From Mesorhizobium sp. ORS 3324 (GTDB lineage: Bacteria > Pseudomonadota > Alphaproteobacteria > Rhizobiales > Rhizobiaceae): a stretch of 60,961 nucleotides of DNA. Under the pieces are notes generated by a model, which was given only the letters and a program-made list of their open reading frames with translations, ran no database searches and was not told where the DNA came from. The stretch covers positions 59,484 through 120,444 of the forward strand of contig LM655201.1 of the NCBI GenBank assembly GCA_000824825.2, in the 5' to 3' direction. The translations under genes were made by a program, and so were the position numbers. Positions 1 through 6,965 of the stretch are shown here, one piece after another (the first letter of the stretch is position 1; each line of letters begins with the position of its first letter).

Positions 1-61
1 AATTGCGTCAAAACAAGGAGATAGAGCGGTTCGCCGTTTCCGTGAAACGGTGAAACGCTCT
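1..61. repeat. Intergenic palindromic repeat, cut by the window start
   Basis: Bases 23-40 and 44-61 form an 18-bp inverted repeat (16 of 18 paired) around a 3-base CGT loop, starting AGAGCG and ending CGCTCT. No T-run follows, so it does not look like an intrinsic terminator. The flanking text AATTGCGTCAAAACAAGGAG resembles the right edge of the palindrome at 4649-4688 (GGAATTGGGTCGAAAG), so both may be halves of one family of mobile intergenic repeats. The rest up to base 209 shows no gene. Confidence 0.6.
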
Positions 62-209
62 ACCGCATGAGCCTGCAAATCGAAATCGGGATTTGCTTTG
101 CTGGCCCCGCGGTCGGGACAATGACGGGCAGGCTGACGCAGCAGCAGCCCTTGGTGGACAACACCGGCTGCGCCGTTGCAAATAGATCGCAATCTTCTAA
201 TTTGCCCGC

Positions 210-749
210 ATGGGGCCTCAGGACATCAGCAAGCTGATCGTCCGGACTTCGATGAAGGACCGGGCTGCGTTCGATCTGCTCTACAGGCAGACCAGCGGGA
301 AACTTTTCGGCGTCTGCCTTCGTGTCTTGAGGGACAGGATAGACGCGGAAGAGGCGCTGCAGGAGGTCTTCGTCAAGATCTGGACGAAGGCGGACCGTTT
401 CGCGGTTTCCGATCTGAGCCCGATTTCCTGGCTGGTGGCCATTGCGCGCAACCATGCGATCGACCGCATCAGGGCGCGGCGCGGTCCTTCCGCCAATATC
501 GATGCAGCCCTCGAGGTCGCCGATCCGGCGCCGGGGCCTGAGGCCATGGCTGTCGCGGGCGGCGAGACCGAGCGCATCTACCATTGCCTCGACGAACTGG
601 AGAAAGACCGGGCCGCGGCGGTCCGGGGCGCCTATCTCAACGGCGAAAGCTATGCCGAGCTGGCGGAGCGCCACAAGGTTCCGCTGAACACGATGCGGAC
701 TTGGCTGCGGCGAAGCCTGCTCAAATTGAGAGAATGCCTGGAAAGATGA
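210..749 (+). CDS. ECF RNA polymerase sigma factor (SigK/RpoE type)
   Basis: A 179-residue extracytoplasmic-function sigma factor that should direct RNA polymerase to stress or cell-envelope promoters. Sigma region 2 covers about residues 20-90 (FDLLYRQ, then DAEEALQEVFVKIW and ISWLVAIARNHAIDRIRAR) and region 4 about 125-175 (a helix-turn-helix around SYAELAERHKVPLNTMRTWL). Its stop overlaps the start of the next gene by four bases (ATGA), which encodes a membrane anti-sigma factor. The pair is therefore translationally coupled, and the sigma factor is probably held inactive at the membrane. Family assignment is firm; the inducing signal is not visible. Confidence 0.93.
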   Translation: MGPQDISKLIVRTSMKDRAAFDLLYRQTSGKLFGVCLRVLRDRIDAEEALQEVFVKIWTKADRFAVSDLSPISWLVAIARNHAIDRIRARRGPSANIDAALEVADPAPGPEAMAVAGGETERIYHCLDELEKDRAAAVRGAYLNGESYAELAERHKVPLNTMRTWLRRSLLKLRECLER

Positions 750-1465
750 CGCTGGCGGAAGACAACGGACCGGAACGCGGAGGCGACGACCTGCTCGCCG
801 CCGAATATGTTCTGGGCGTCCTGGCGGCCGACGAACGCCAGATCGCCTCGCGCCGCATCGACACCGAGGCGGCCTTTGCCCGCCTGGTCGATGCCTGGGA
901 GGCCCACTTCGCGCCGATGGCTGCCGCCTATGCTGCCGTCGAGCCTCCGGCCTCCGTGAAGGCCGCGATCGACCGGCGGCTGTTTGCCTCTTCTGCGAAC
1001 AGCGCGGCGACCAGCGCCGGTCTGCTGGGCAGCCTCGCCTTCTGGCGCGGGCTTGCCGCCGCGGCGCTTGCGGCTTTGGCCGTCTTTGTCGCCCTGCCTC
1101 TCGTCAATCCGCCGTTGCCGCCGCCCGAGACCAGGCTGGTCGCATCGCTCGCCGCCGAAAACAGCAACGTCAAATACCTTGCCGTCTATGACGCCGCCCG
1201 CCACGAGGTCGGCCTCTCGCTGGTCTCCGGCGAACATGGCGCCGGCAAGGACTTCGAGCTGTGGATGATCGAGGGCAAGAACGCCCCGGTCTCGATGGGT
1301 GTCATCCCGGCCGGCCAGACCGCGCGCATGGCCGTCTCGCCGGCCGTCCAGCAGAAGCTGGCGCAAGGCGCCGTGCTCGCCGTCAGCCTCGAGCCGACCG
1401 GCGGTTCGCCGACCGGCCAGCCGACCGGTCCAGTCGTCGCCGCGGGCGACCTGAAGGGTATCTGA
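746..1465 (+). CDS. Membrane anti-sigma factor (RskA family)
   Basis: A 239-residue protein with a cytosolic N-terminal part (residues 1-90, containing DDLLAAEYVLGVLAADE, typical of the RskA/ChrR-like sigma-binding domain), one membrane segment at about 100-121 and a periplasmic C-terminal domain of about 115 residues of the RskA C-terminal type. It should sequester the upstream ECF sigma factor. Start chosen at ATG 746, overlapping the sigma stop; an in-frame ATG at 734 is an alternative. The downstream fasciclin gene is a plausible target, since sigma/anti-sigma/fasciclin neighbourhoods recur in proteobacteria; that link is inference. Confidence 0.85.
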   Translation: MTLAEDNGPERGGDDLLAAEYVLGVLAADERQIASRRIDTEAAFARLVDAWEAHFAPMAAAYAAVEPPASVKAAIDRRLFASSANSAATSAGLLGSLAFWRGLAAAALAALAVFVALPLVNPPLPPPETRLVASLAAENSNVKYLAVYDAARHEVGLSLVSGEHGAGKDFELWMIEGKNAPVSMGVIPAGQTARMAVSPAVQQKLAQGAVLAVSLEPTGGSPTGQPTGPVVAAGDLKGI

Positions 1466-1587
1466 TCGTTTTCGTCAACCGGTCTCAAAGACTAGGACAA
1501 GGTTATCGCCAAGCCATCGCGCGGATGGATCGTTTTGCCGGGTCAGGAGACGATATTCGCCTAAATGCGTAGCCGAAGCAAAAATAT

Positions 1588-1616
1588 TTGACAGCGCGCG
1601 AAACTAAGTCTGTCTT
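1588..1616 (+). promoter_or_regulatory. Possible promoter of the fasciclin gene
   Basis: TTGACA at 1588-1593 and a poor -10 (TGTCTT, 1611-1616) with 17-bp spacing, about 60 bases upstream of the fasciclin start. The weak -10 leaves open that the neighbouring ECF sigma factor reads this region instead. Confidence 0.35.
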
Positions 1617-1674
1617 GCCTCGTATTTCCTCGCGTTCCCAACAACGGGAAAAACAACCCGAGGAGACTTACACC

Positions 1675-2226
1675 ATGCGTAAACTCGCCACCCTTTTGCT
1701 CGCCTCGACGATCGGCCTTTCCGCGCTCGGCGCCGTTGCCGCCAATCCGATGGTCGGCGGCGCGCCGATGTATGCCAAGAAGAACATCATCGAGAATGCC
1801 GTCAATTCGAAGGACCACACCACGCTGGTCGCCGCCGTCAAGGCCGCCGGCCTGGTCGACACGCTCGAGGGCGCCGGTCCGTTCACCGTCTTCGCGCCGA
1901 CCAACGAGGCGTTTGCCGCGCTGCCGTCCGGAACGGTCGAGACGCTGCTCAAGCCCGAGAACAAGGACAAGCTGACCAAGATCCTCACCTGCCACGTCAT
2001 TGCCGCCAAGGCGCTGGCCGCCGACGTCGCCAAGATGGCCAAGGCCGATGGCGGCGCGCATCAGGTCAAGACGGTCGGCGGTTGCGCGCTGACGCTGAAG
2101 TCGGAGAAGGGCAAGGTCACGGTGACCGACGAGAACGGCAACGTTGCCCATGTCACGATCGCCGACGTGCGCCAGTCGAACGGCGTCATCCACGTCGTCG
2201 ACAAGGTTCTTCTGCCGAAGATGTAA
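1675..2226 (+). CDS. Secreted fasciclin-domain protein
   Basis: A 183-residue exported protein with a Sec signal peptide (residues 1 to about 23, ending around VAANP) and one fasciclin (FAS1) domain filling the rest. The FAS1 H1 region is clear (GPFTVFAPTNEAFAALP), as is the closing H2-like segment (NGVIHVVDKVLLPK). FAS1 proteins mediate adhesion or cell-surface interactions; rhizobial relatives are linked to symbiosis and stress. Start chosen at ATG 1675 because AGGAG at 1661-1665 precedes it; the frame is open further upstream without such a site. It follows the sigma/anti-sigma pair and may be controlled by it. Confidence 0.9.
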   Translation: MRKLATLLLASTIGLSALGAVAANPMVGGAPMYAKKNIIENAVNSKDHTTLVAAVKAAGLVDTLEGAGPFTVFAPTNEAFAALPSGTVETLLKPENKDKLTKILTCHVIAAKALAADVAKMAKADGGAHQVKTVGGCALTLKSEKGKVTVTDENGNVAHVTIADVRQSNGVIHVVDKVLLPKM

Positions 2227-2233
2227 CAAAGCG

Positions 2234-2275
2234 CGTGCGGCCGGCGAAGTGAGGTATGTCCCCGCCGGCCGCACG
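2234..2275 (+). terminator. Strong hairpin after the fasciclin gene
   Basis: A 13-bp perfect GC-rich stem (2234-2246 with 2263-2275, CGTGCGGCCGGCG) and a 16-base loop begin 8 bases after the fasciclin stop. No U-tract follows, so it may be a weak terminator or a 3'-end stabilising hairpin. Confidence 0.5.
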
Positions 2276-2423
2276 GTCGCCCTCCCACGATCCGTGCTGC
2301 CGTCAAGCGCCGCTCCGCATCGCCAGGGCTTGGGTCGATGCGGTGCGGCGCAGTCGGGCCGTCGCCAGCTTTTGATTTTCCGGCGGCGTCCCAGTTTGTA
2401 AGATCACGTCAGGAGGAAAGGCC

Positions 2424-2927
2424 ATGAACCGTCGCGACTTTCTCTGGAGCGGTGCCGCCGCCACCGCCCTCATCATCGGAACCGGAGCGGCGCTGCGCAT
2501 GGGCGGCGCGAAACCGGCGCTCGCCGCCGAAACCTTCGAGGTCACCAAGACCGACGCCGAATGGCACGCCATCCTTTCGGATGCCGCATTCGACGTCTTG
2601 CGCAAGCAAGGCACCGAATATCCGGGCACCAGCCCGCTGCTCAACGAGCACCGCAAGGGCATCTTCGCCTGCGCCGGCTGCGACCTGCCGGTCTATCCGT
2701 CGGAGACGAAGTTCGATTCCGGCACCGGTTGGCCGAGCTTCTGGCAGGAGATCTCCAACGCCATCGGCAAGACGGAGGACCGTACGCTCGGCATGGTGCG
2801 CACCGAGGTGCATTGCCGCCGCTGCGGAGGCCATCTCGGCCATGTCTTCGACGACGGCCCGCCGCCCACCGGCCTGCGCCACTGCATCAACGGCGTGGCG
2901 CTGAGCTTCAAGCCGGCCTCGGCCTGA
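2424..2927 (+). CDS. msrB: Tat-exported peptide-methionine (R)-S-oxide reductase
   Basis: Reduces methionine-R-sulfoxide in proteins. The 167-residue product starts with a twin-arginine signal (NRRDFLW at 2-8, hydrophobic stretch to about 35), so it should act in the periplasm. Four zinc-binding cysteines are present as two CxxC pairs (C83/C86 and C131/C134), and the catalytic cysteine is C154 in RHCIN. Substrate-pocket text GTGWPSFW is intact. A strong AGGAGG lies 8 bases before the ATG. A periplasmic MsrB next to an ECF stress sigma unit suggests an envelope-oxidation response, but co-regulation is not shown. Confidence 0.94.
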   Translation: MNRRDFLWSGAAATALIIGTGAALRMGGAKPALAAETFEVTKTDAEWHAILSDAAFDVLRKQGTEYPGTSPLLNEHRKGIFACAGCDLPVYPSETKFDSGTGWPSFWQEISNAIGKTEDRTLGMVRTEVHCRRCGGHLGHVFDDGPPPTGLRHCINGVALSFKPASA

Positions 2928-2946
2928 GGTAGCATTTTTGATCTTC

Positions 2947-2988
2947 CAAAAAGAAACGACCCCGGAATCGTTGCCGATTTCCGGGGTC
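2947..2988 (-). terminator. Intrinsic terminator of emrB
   Basis: Perfect 10-bp stem GACCCCGGAA (2958-2967) with TTCCGGGGTC (2979-2988). Read on the minus strand it is followed by GTTTCTTTTT, the U-rich tract of an intrinsic terminator. It lies 35 bases after the emrB stop. Confidence 0.85.
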
Positions 2989-3023
2989 GCGCGTTGAGGA
3001 TGCCAGGCGGGGGTTCCGGCTCC

Positions 3024-4631
3024 TCAATGGCCGCCACGGCCGCCCTGCTGGGCCGGCTTGTTGATGAACAGCACGAAAAATCCCAGCGAGGCGAACAGCA
3101 CGGTCAGCATCATGAACACGTCCATGAAGGACAAGAGTGCCGCCTGCTGGTGCACCATGCCGGACAGTTTGGAGATCGCGGCCGTTGCCGCATCGAGGCC
3201 GGCGCTCTGCTCGAAGTTCAAGGTCATGTTCTGCAGCTTGGTCTGCGCCGCCTGGCTGCCCCACTCCACATGCTCGGAGAGCCTCGCATAGTGGAAGGCG
3301 TTGCGGTCGATGAGCACCGTGTTGATGATCGCCAGGCCGACCGCGCCGCCGAGGTTGCGGGTCAGGTTGAACAAGCCGGACGCATTCTTCAGCCGCTCCG
3401 GCGGCAGGGTGCCGAGCGCGATGTTGTTGATCGGCACCATGCACAGCATCATCGAGCAGCCGCGCAGGATCTGCGGGATCAAGAGCTCATAAAAATCCCA
3501 GTCGGCGGTCAGATGCGTCATCCACCAGGTGCCGGTGGCGAAGCCGAAGAAGCCGATCATCATCATCGCCCGCAGATCGATCTTGTTCGACAGGATGCCG
3601 GCGACGGGCGCGGTGAAGAACATCGCCAGGCCGCTGACGAACAGGGCCTCGCCGATCATCATCGAATCGTAACCGCGAATACGGCCGAGGAACACCGGAT
3701 AGAGATAGGTCAACCCGTAAAGGCCGATGCCGACGACGAAGGAGAACAGCGAGCCGAAGGCGAAGTTGATGTTGCTGAAGGCGCGAAGGTCGACGATCGG
3801 CTCCTCGGCGGTGAAGACGCGCCAGAAGAAGATGACGCCGCCGATGGTCATGATGATGGCGCAGATGAAGACGGCCTGTTCCTGCAGCCAGTCATGGTTC
3901 GGGCCTTCCTCCAGCACATATTCCATGCAGCCGAGGAAGGCGGCCATGCCGACCAGGCCCCACCAGTCGAACTTTGAGAACAGCTTGAGGTTGGGCTTGT
4001 CGAAATCGATCAGCGACCATGCGGCCGTCGCCACGAGTATGCCGGGCACCACATTGATCAGGAACAGCCAGTGCCAGGACATGGCGTGGCTGATATAGCC
4101 GCCGACCGTCGGGCCGATGGTCGGCGCCAGCGTCGCCACCAGGCCGATCATCGGCGAGACGACGGCGCGGCGCGACGGCGGGAAGATGGTGAAGGCAGCC
4201 GCGAACACGCTCGGGATCATGCCGCCGCCGATGAAACCCTGGATGGCGCGGTAGACGATCATCTGGTCGATGTTGGTCGCGGTCGCGGCAAGCGCGCTGG
4301 CCGCGGTGAAGCCGGCCGCGGCGATGGTGAACAGCACCCGTGTCGACAGCATCCGGCTGAGGAAGCCTGACAGCGGGATCATCACCACCTCGGCGATCAG
4401 ATAGGCGGTCTGCACCCACGGGATCTCGTCGGAGCTGGCGCTCAAGCCCGCCTGGATCTCGGCAAGCGACGCCGAGACGATCTGGATGTCGAGGATCGCC
4501 ATGAACATGCCGAACACCATCGCCAGGAAGGCGATGACGCGGCGCGCCGGCATGTGGTCTGCAGGCAGGGCCGGCACGGCGGCTACCGGACGTCCGGGTA
4601 TTGATCCAGCGGTGATGGTTGCGGTTGCCAT
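3024..4631 (-). CDS. emrB: DHA2-family MFS multidrug efflux transporter (EmrB/QacA type)
   Basis: A 535-residue inner-membrane drug:proton antiporter with about 14 hydrophobic segments. The 14-TM drug-exporter signature motif C is visible (APTIGPTVGGYISH near residues 168-181), with the usual WVQTAYLI segment in the first half. It should work with the upstream periplasmic adaptor EmrA to push compounds through an outer-membrane channel. Start at ATG 4631 has AGGAGG seven bases upstream. The 130-bp gap to emrA holds two hairpins, one of them a dispersed repeat, which could lower emrB expression relative to emrA. Substrates cannot be read from sequence. Confidence 0.92.
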   Translation of the reverse strand: MATATITAGSIPGRPVAAVPALPADHMPARRVIAFLAMVFGMFMAILDIQIVSASLAEIQAGLSASSDEIPWVQTAYLIAEVVMIPLSGFLSRMLSTRVLFTIAAAGFTAASALAATATNIDQMIVYRAIQGFIGGGMIPSVFAAAFTIFPPSRRAVVSPMIGLVATLAPTIGPTVGGYISHAMSWHWLFLINVVPGILVATAAWSLIDFDKPNLKLFSKFDWWGLVGMAAFLGCMEYVLEEGPNHDWLQEQAVFICAIIMTIGGVIFFWRVFTAEEPIVDLRAFSNINFAFGSLFSFVVGIGLYGLTYLYPVFLGRIRGYDSMMIGEALFVSGLAMFFTAPVAGILSNKIDLRAMMMIGFFGFATGTWWMTHLTADWDFYELLIPQILRGCSMMLCMVPINNIALGTLPPERLKNASGLFNLTRNLGGAVGLAIINTVLIDRNAFHYARLSEHVEWGSQAAQTKLQNMTLNFEQSAGLDAATAAISKLSGMVHQQAALLSFMDVFMMLTVLFASLGFFVLFINKPAQQGGRGGH

Positions 4632-4648
4632 TGCATGGCCTCCTAAGC

Positions 4649-4688
4649 AATTCCAGGAAAAGTGCGTAGCGGTTTTCCGTTCGGAATT
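4649..4688. repeat. Palindromic intergenic repeat inside the emrAB transcript
   Basis: AATTCCaGGAAAA (4649-4661) pairs with TTTTCC (4673-4678) and GGAATT (4683-4688). It sits just upstream of the emrB ribosome-binding site and would fold in the mRNA. The right edge reads like the start of the palindrome at position 1, so it is probably another member or half of the same family. Confidence 0.6.
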
Positions 4689-4714
4689 GGGTCGAAAGAA
4701 TTAGCTGTCAGGCT

Positions 4715-4750
4715 GGGCGGCTCGGCGCTCGAAGAGCCGCTGAGCCGCCC
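4715..4750 (-). terminator. Hairpin between emrA and emrB (possible partial terminator)
   Basis: GGGCGGCTC (4715-4723) pairs with GAGCCGCCC (4742-4750), with further inner pairing GCGCTC/GAGCcGC. It begins 12 bases after the emrA stop. No clear U-tract follows, so partial termination or mRNA stabilisation are both possible. Confidence 0.45.
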
Positions 4751-4761
4751 CCCAAAACTGC

Positions 4762-5946
4762 CTAGTTGGTCGTCGCGGCGGGCGCGGTGCGGCTGTCGGC
4801 GGCCACGACGACGCTCAGGCCGGCGCGCAGCTTGCCGGTCTTCAAGACATCGGCCGGCACGTCGATGCGCACCGGCACGCGCTGCACCACCTTGGTGAAG
4901 TTGCCGGTGGCGTTTTCCGGCGGCAGCAGCGAGAATACTGCGCCGGAGGCCGGCGCCAGCGACGAGACCGTGCCTTCGAAGGTCTGGCCGTCGATCGCAT
5001 CGACGGTGATGCGGACCTTCTCGCCGGGCAGCAGCCGGCCAAGCTGCGTTTCCTTGAAGTTGCCGACGATGTAGAGCTTGTCCATCGGCACGACGACGGC
5101 GAGCTTCTGGCCGGGGCTGACGAGGTCGCCCTGCTCGACCGAGCGGTTGCCGACGACGCCGTCGTAGGGCGCCTTGAGCACGGTGAAGGACAGGTCGCGC
5201 TGCGCCTTGTCGCGAGTGAGCTGCAGCGAAGCGAGCGTGCTCGCCTGCTCCGCGCGCTGGGCTTCGAGCACGCCGATATTGGCCTGCGCGGCGGTGATCT
5301 GAGCTTCCGCGCCGGCAAGCGCTGCCTTGGCCTGGTCGAGAGCCGTCTGGGCGTCGTCGAGCTGCGCCTGCGTGCCGACATGGGTCTTGAGCAACTGCGC
5401 CGCACGGTCCTGGGCGCGGGCGGCATTGTCCGCGGCGGCCTGATCGGCGATCTTCTGTGCCTGCGCCTGCGCCAGCGAGGCCTGCGCGGCCTTGGTCTGG
5501 GCGTCGATCCGGTCGAGCGTCTTCGCCAAGGTGGCGATCTGCGCCTCGGCCTGGGCAACGGCGATCTTGTAGTCGCCGTCATCGATGATGAACAGCGGAT
5601 CGCCGGCCTTGACCTTCTGGTTCTCGCTCACCAGCACCTTGTCCACATAGCCCGAAATTTTCGGCGACACGAACGACATGTCGGCCTGGACATAGGCGTC
5701 GTCGGTGGAGATCATGAACCGGCCGTCGGCCCAGTAATTGTAGCCATACCAGGAGCCGGCGCCGAGCAGGCCAAGCCCGATGATCGGCAACAGCATCGAG
5801 CGGACGGAACGCTTCTTCTTGGCCGGCGCCTCGACAGGCGCGGGGGGAGCGGGCTGAACAGGCACTTCCGGAGCTTCGGTCGACGGCTGGACCTTGGCGT
5901 TGGGAAAATTACGGACTTCGGCGGTAGCGGGCGCATTCGAGGACAT
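4762..5946 (-). CDS. emrA: HlyD-family periplasmic adaptor of the efflux pump (EmrA type)
   Basis: A 394-residue membrane-fusion protein linking the EmrB transporter to an outer-membrane channel. A Pro/Ala-rich cytosolic N-terminus is followed by one membrane segment at about 51-72, a first biotinyl-lipoyl-like half (TDDAYVQADMSFVSPKISGYV), an Ala/Gln-rich coiled coil of about 120 residues, and the second half with LKAPYDGVVGNRSVEQGDLV. It is the first gene of the emrAB operon and is divergent from a TetR gene. The intergenic region carries overlapping promoters and two operators, so this pump is probably induced by ligands of that regulator. Confidence 0.92.
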   Translation of the reverse strand: MSSNAPATAEVRNFPNAKVQPSTEAPEVPVQPAPPAPVEAPAKKKRSVRSMLLPIIGLGLLGAGSWYGYNYWADGRFMISTDDAYVQADMSFVSPKISGYVDKVLVSENQKVKAGDPLFIIDDGDYKIAVAQAEAQIATLAKTLDRIDAQTKAAQASLAQAQAQKIADQAAADNAARAQDRAAQLLKTHVGTQAQLDDAQTALDQAKAALAGAEAQITAAQANIGVLEAQRAEQASTLASLQLTRDKAQRDLSFTVLKAPYDGVVGNRSVEQGDLVSPGQKLAVVVPMDKLYIVGNFKETQLGRLLPGEKVRITVDAIDGQTFEGTVSSLAPASGAVFSLLPPENATGNFTKVVQRVPVRIDVPADVLKTGKLRAGLSVVVAADSRTAPAATTN

Positions 5947-5976
5947 GATAATCTCTCTGGGATAGTCAGTCAGACT

Positions 5977-5990
5977 GAACCGTTCGGTTC
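5977..5990. promoter_or_regulatory. TetR-type operator O1
   Basis: Palindrome GAACCG-TT-CGGTTC. It falls immediately downstream of the predicted emrA -10 (6003-6008), where bound repressor would block emrA transcription. It shares the GAACC/GGTTC half-sites with the second palindrome at 6039-6056. Confidence 0.75.
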
Positions 5991-6000
5991 GAATTGCTGA

Positions 6001-6029
6001 TTGACATAGCGTGGAAAGAGGCCCATATC
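6001..6029 (+). promoter_or_regulatory. Predicted tetR promoter
   Basis: TTGACA (6001-6006), 17-bp spacer, CATATC (6024-6029). The operator at 6039-6056 covers the expected transcription start, implying autorepression. Confidence 0.55.
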
Positions 6030-6031
6030 AA
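6003..6031 (-). promoter_or_regulatory. Predicted emrA promoter
   Basis: On the minus strand TTGATA (6031-6026), 17-bp spacer, TATGTC (6008-6003). It overlaps the divergent tetR promoter almost completely, so the two polymerases compete for the same DNA. Confidence 0.6.
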
Positions 6032-6038
6032 GAGCAAA

Positions 6039-6056
6039 TCGAACCGCATGGTTCGA
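6039..6056. promoter_or_regulatory. TetR-type operator O2
   Basis: Perfect palindrome TCGAACC-GCAT-GGTTCGA between the predicted tetR -10 and the tetR start codon. Same half-sites as the palindrome at 5977-5990. Confidence 0.8.
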
Positions 6057-6080
6057 AATATTTCGTGAGGTGTGACTTTA

Positions 6081-6779
6081 ATGGTCGAAACGACAGCCGA
6101 TAGCGATCTGCTCGACCTGCGCAAGGGCCGTCCGGCGGCGGGGCAGGATCCAATCAAGCGGGCCCAGATCATCGAAGGCGCGCGCCGCGTCTTCATCGAC
6201 AAGGGCTTCGAAGCCGCCTCGATGAACGACATCACCCGCGAGGCCGGGGTCTCGAAGGGCACCATCTATGTCTATTTCGCCAACAAGGAAGAGCTGTTCG
6301 AGGCGCTCATCGAGGAAGAGCGAGGCACCATCTTCAAGAACATGTATGACGTCCTGGACCATGCCGACGACCTGCGCGAGACGCTGGTGAAGTTCGGCAA
6401 GGTGCTCGTCATGAAGATCACATCGGCCAAGGTCATCCAGGCGCAGCGCACCGTAATCGGCGCGTCCGACCGGATTCCCGAGCTTGGCGCGCGCTTTTAC
6501 GAACGCGGTCCCAAGCGCGGTCACGACAAGTTTGTGACCTTCCTCGATGCCGCCATCGAACGCGGCCTGCTCGAGGTCGAGGATGTCGATCTCGCCGCCT
6601 ACCAGTTCACCGACCTTTGCCTCGCCGGCCTGTTCCGCCAGTGCATCTTCTCCTATCGCAGCAAGGCGCCGACCCAGGCGGAGATAGACCATGTCGTGCG
6701 CTCCGGTGTGAACGTCTTCCTGAAGGCATACGGCACCGCGACGCTTGCCGCCGAGGAGCAGGCGTCGGAACCGGCCTGA
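6081..6779 (+). CDS. TetR-family repressor of the emrAB pump
   Basis: A 232-residue regulator. The N-terminal DNA-binding domain has the usual layout (ARRVFIDKGFEAASMNDITR, then helix-turn-helix EAGVSKGTIYVYFANKEELF, residues about 34-74), and the rest is a ligand-binding helical domain of the AcrR/AefR C-terminal type. Divergent orientation to emrAB and two matching palindromes in between make it the likely local repressor. ATG 6081 is preferred because GTGAGG lies ten bases upstream; a GTG at 6072 is in frame but too close to that site. Confidence 0.9.
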   Translation: MVETTADSDLLDLRKGRPAAGQDPIKRAQIIEGARRVFIDKGFEAASMNDITREAGVSKGTIYVYFANKEELFEALIEEERGTIFKNMYDVLDHADDLRETLVKFGKVLVMKITSAKVIQAQRTVIGASDRIPELGARFYERGPKRGHDKFVTFLDAAIERGLLEVEDVDLAAYQFTDLCLAGLFRQCIFSYRSKAPTQAEIDHVVRSGVNVFLKAYGTATLAAEEQASEPA

Positions 6780-6965
6780 GCTCCATCGAGCATATTTTTT
6801 CTCCGAAGCCGGGGACCGCAGTCTGACCGCTCCACGGCAGTGGGCACGCCCCTTCCTCCATTCGAACTCCACCATCGATCAGCCTCCTCGCGAGCCTGTC
6901 GGAAGGTCTTGTTAACCATCAGTTCCTATGTCTCGGGACACCCTCCGTTCGACGAGTCCCCGAGT

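Noticed and set aside
60..674. A 204-codon minus-strand frame over the ECF sigma gene
   Set aside because: Opposite strand to clear sigma regions 2 and 4, and it runs into the palindrome at its end.
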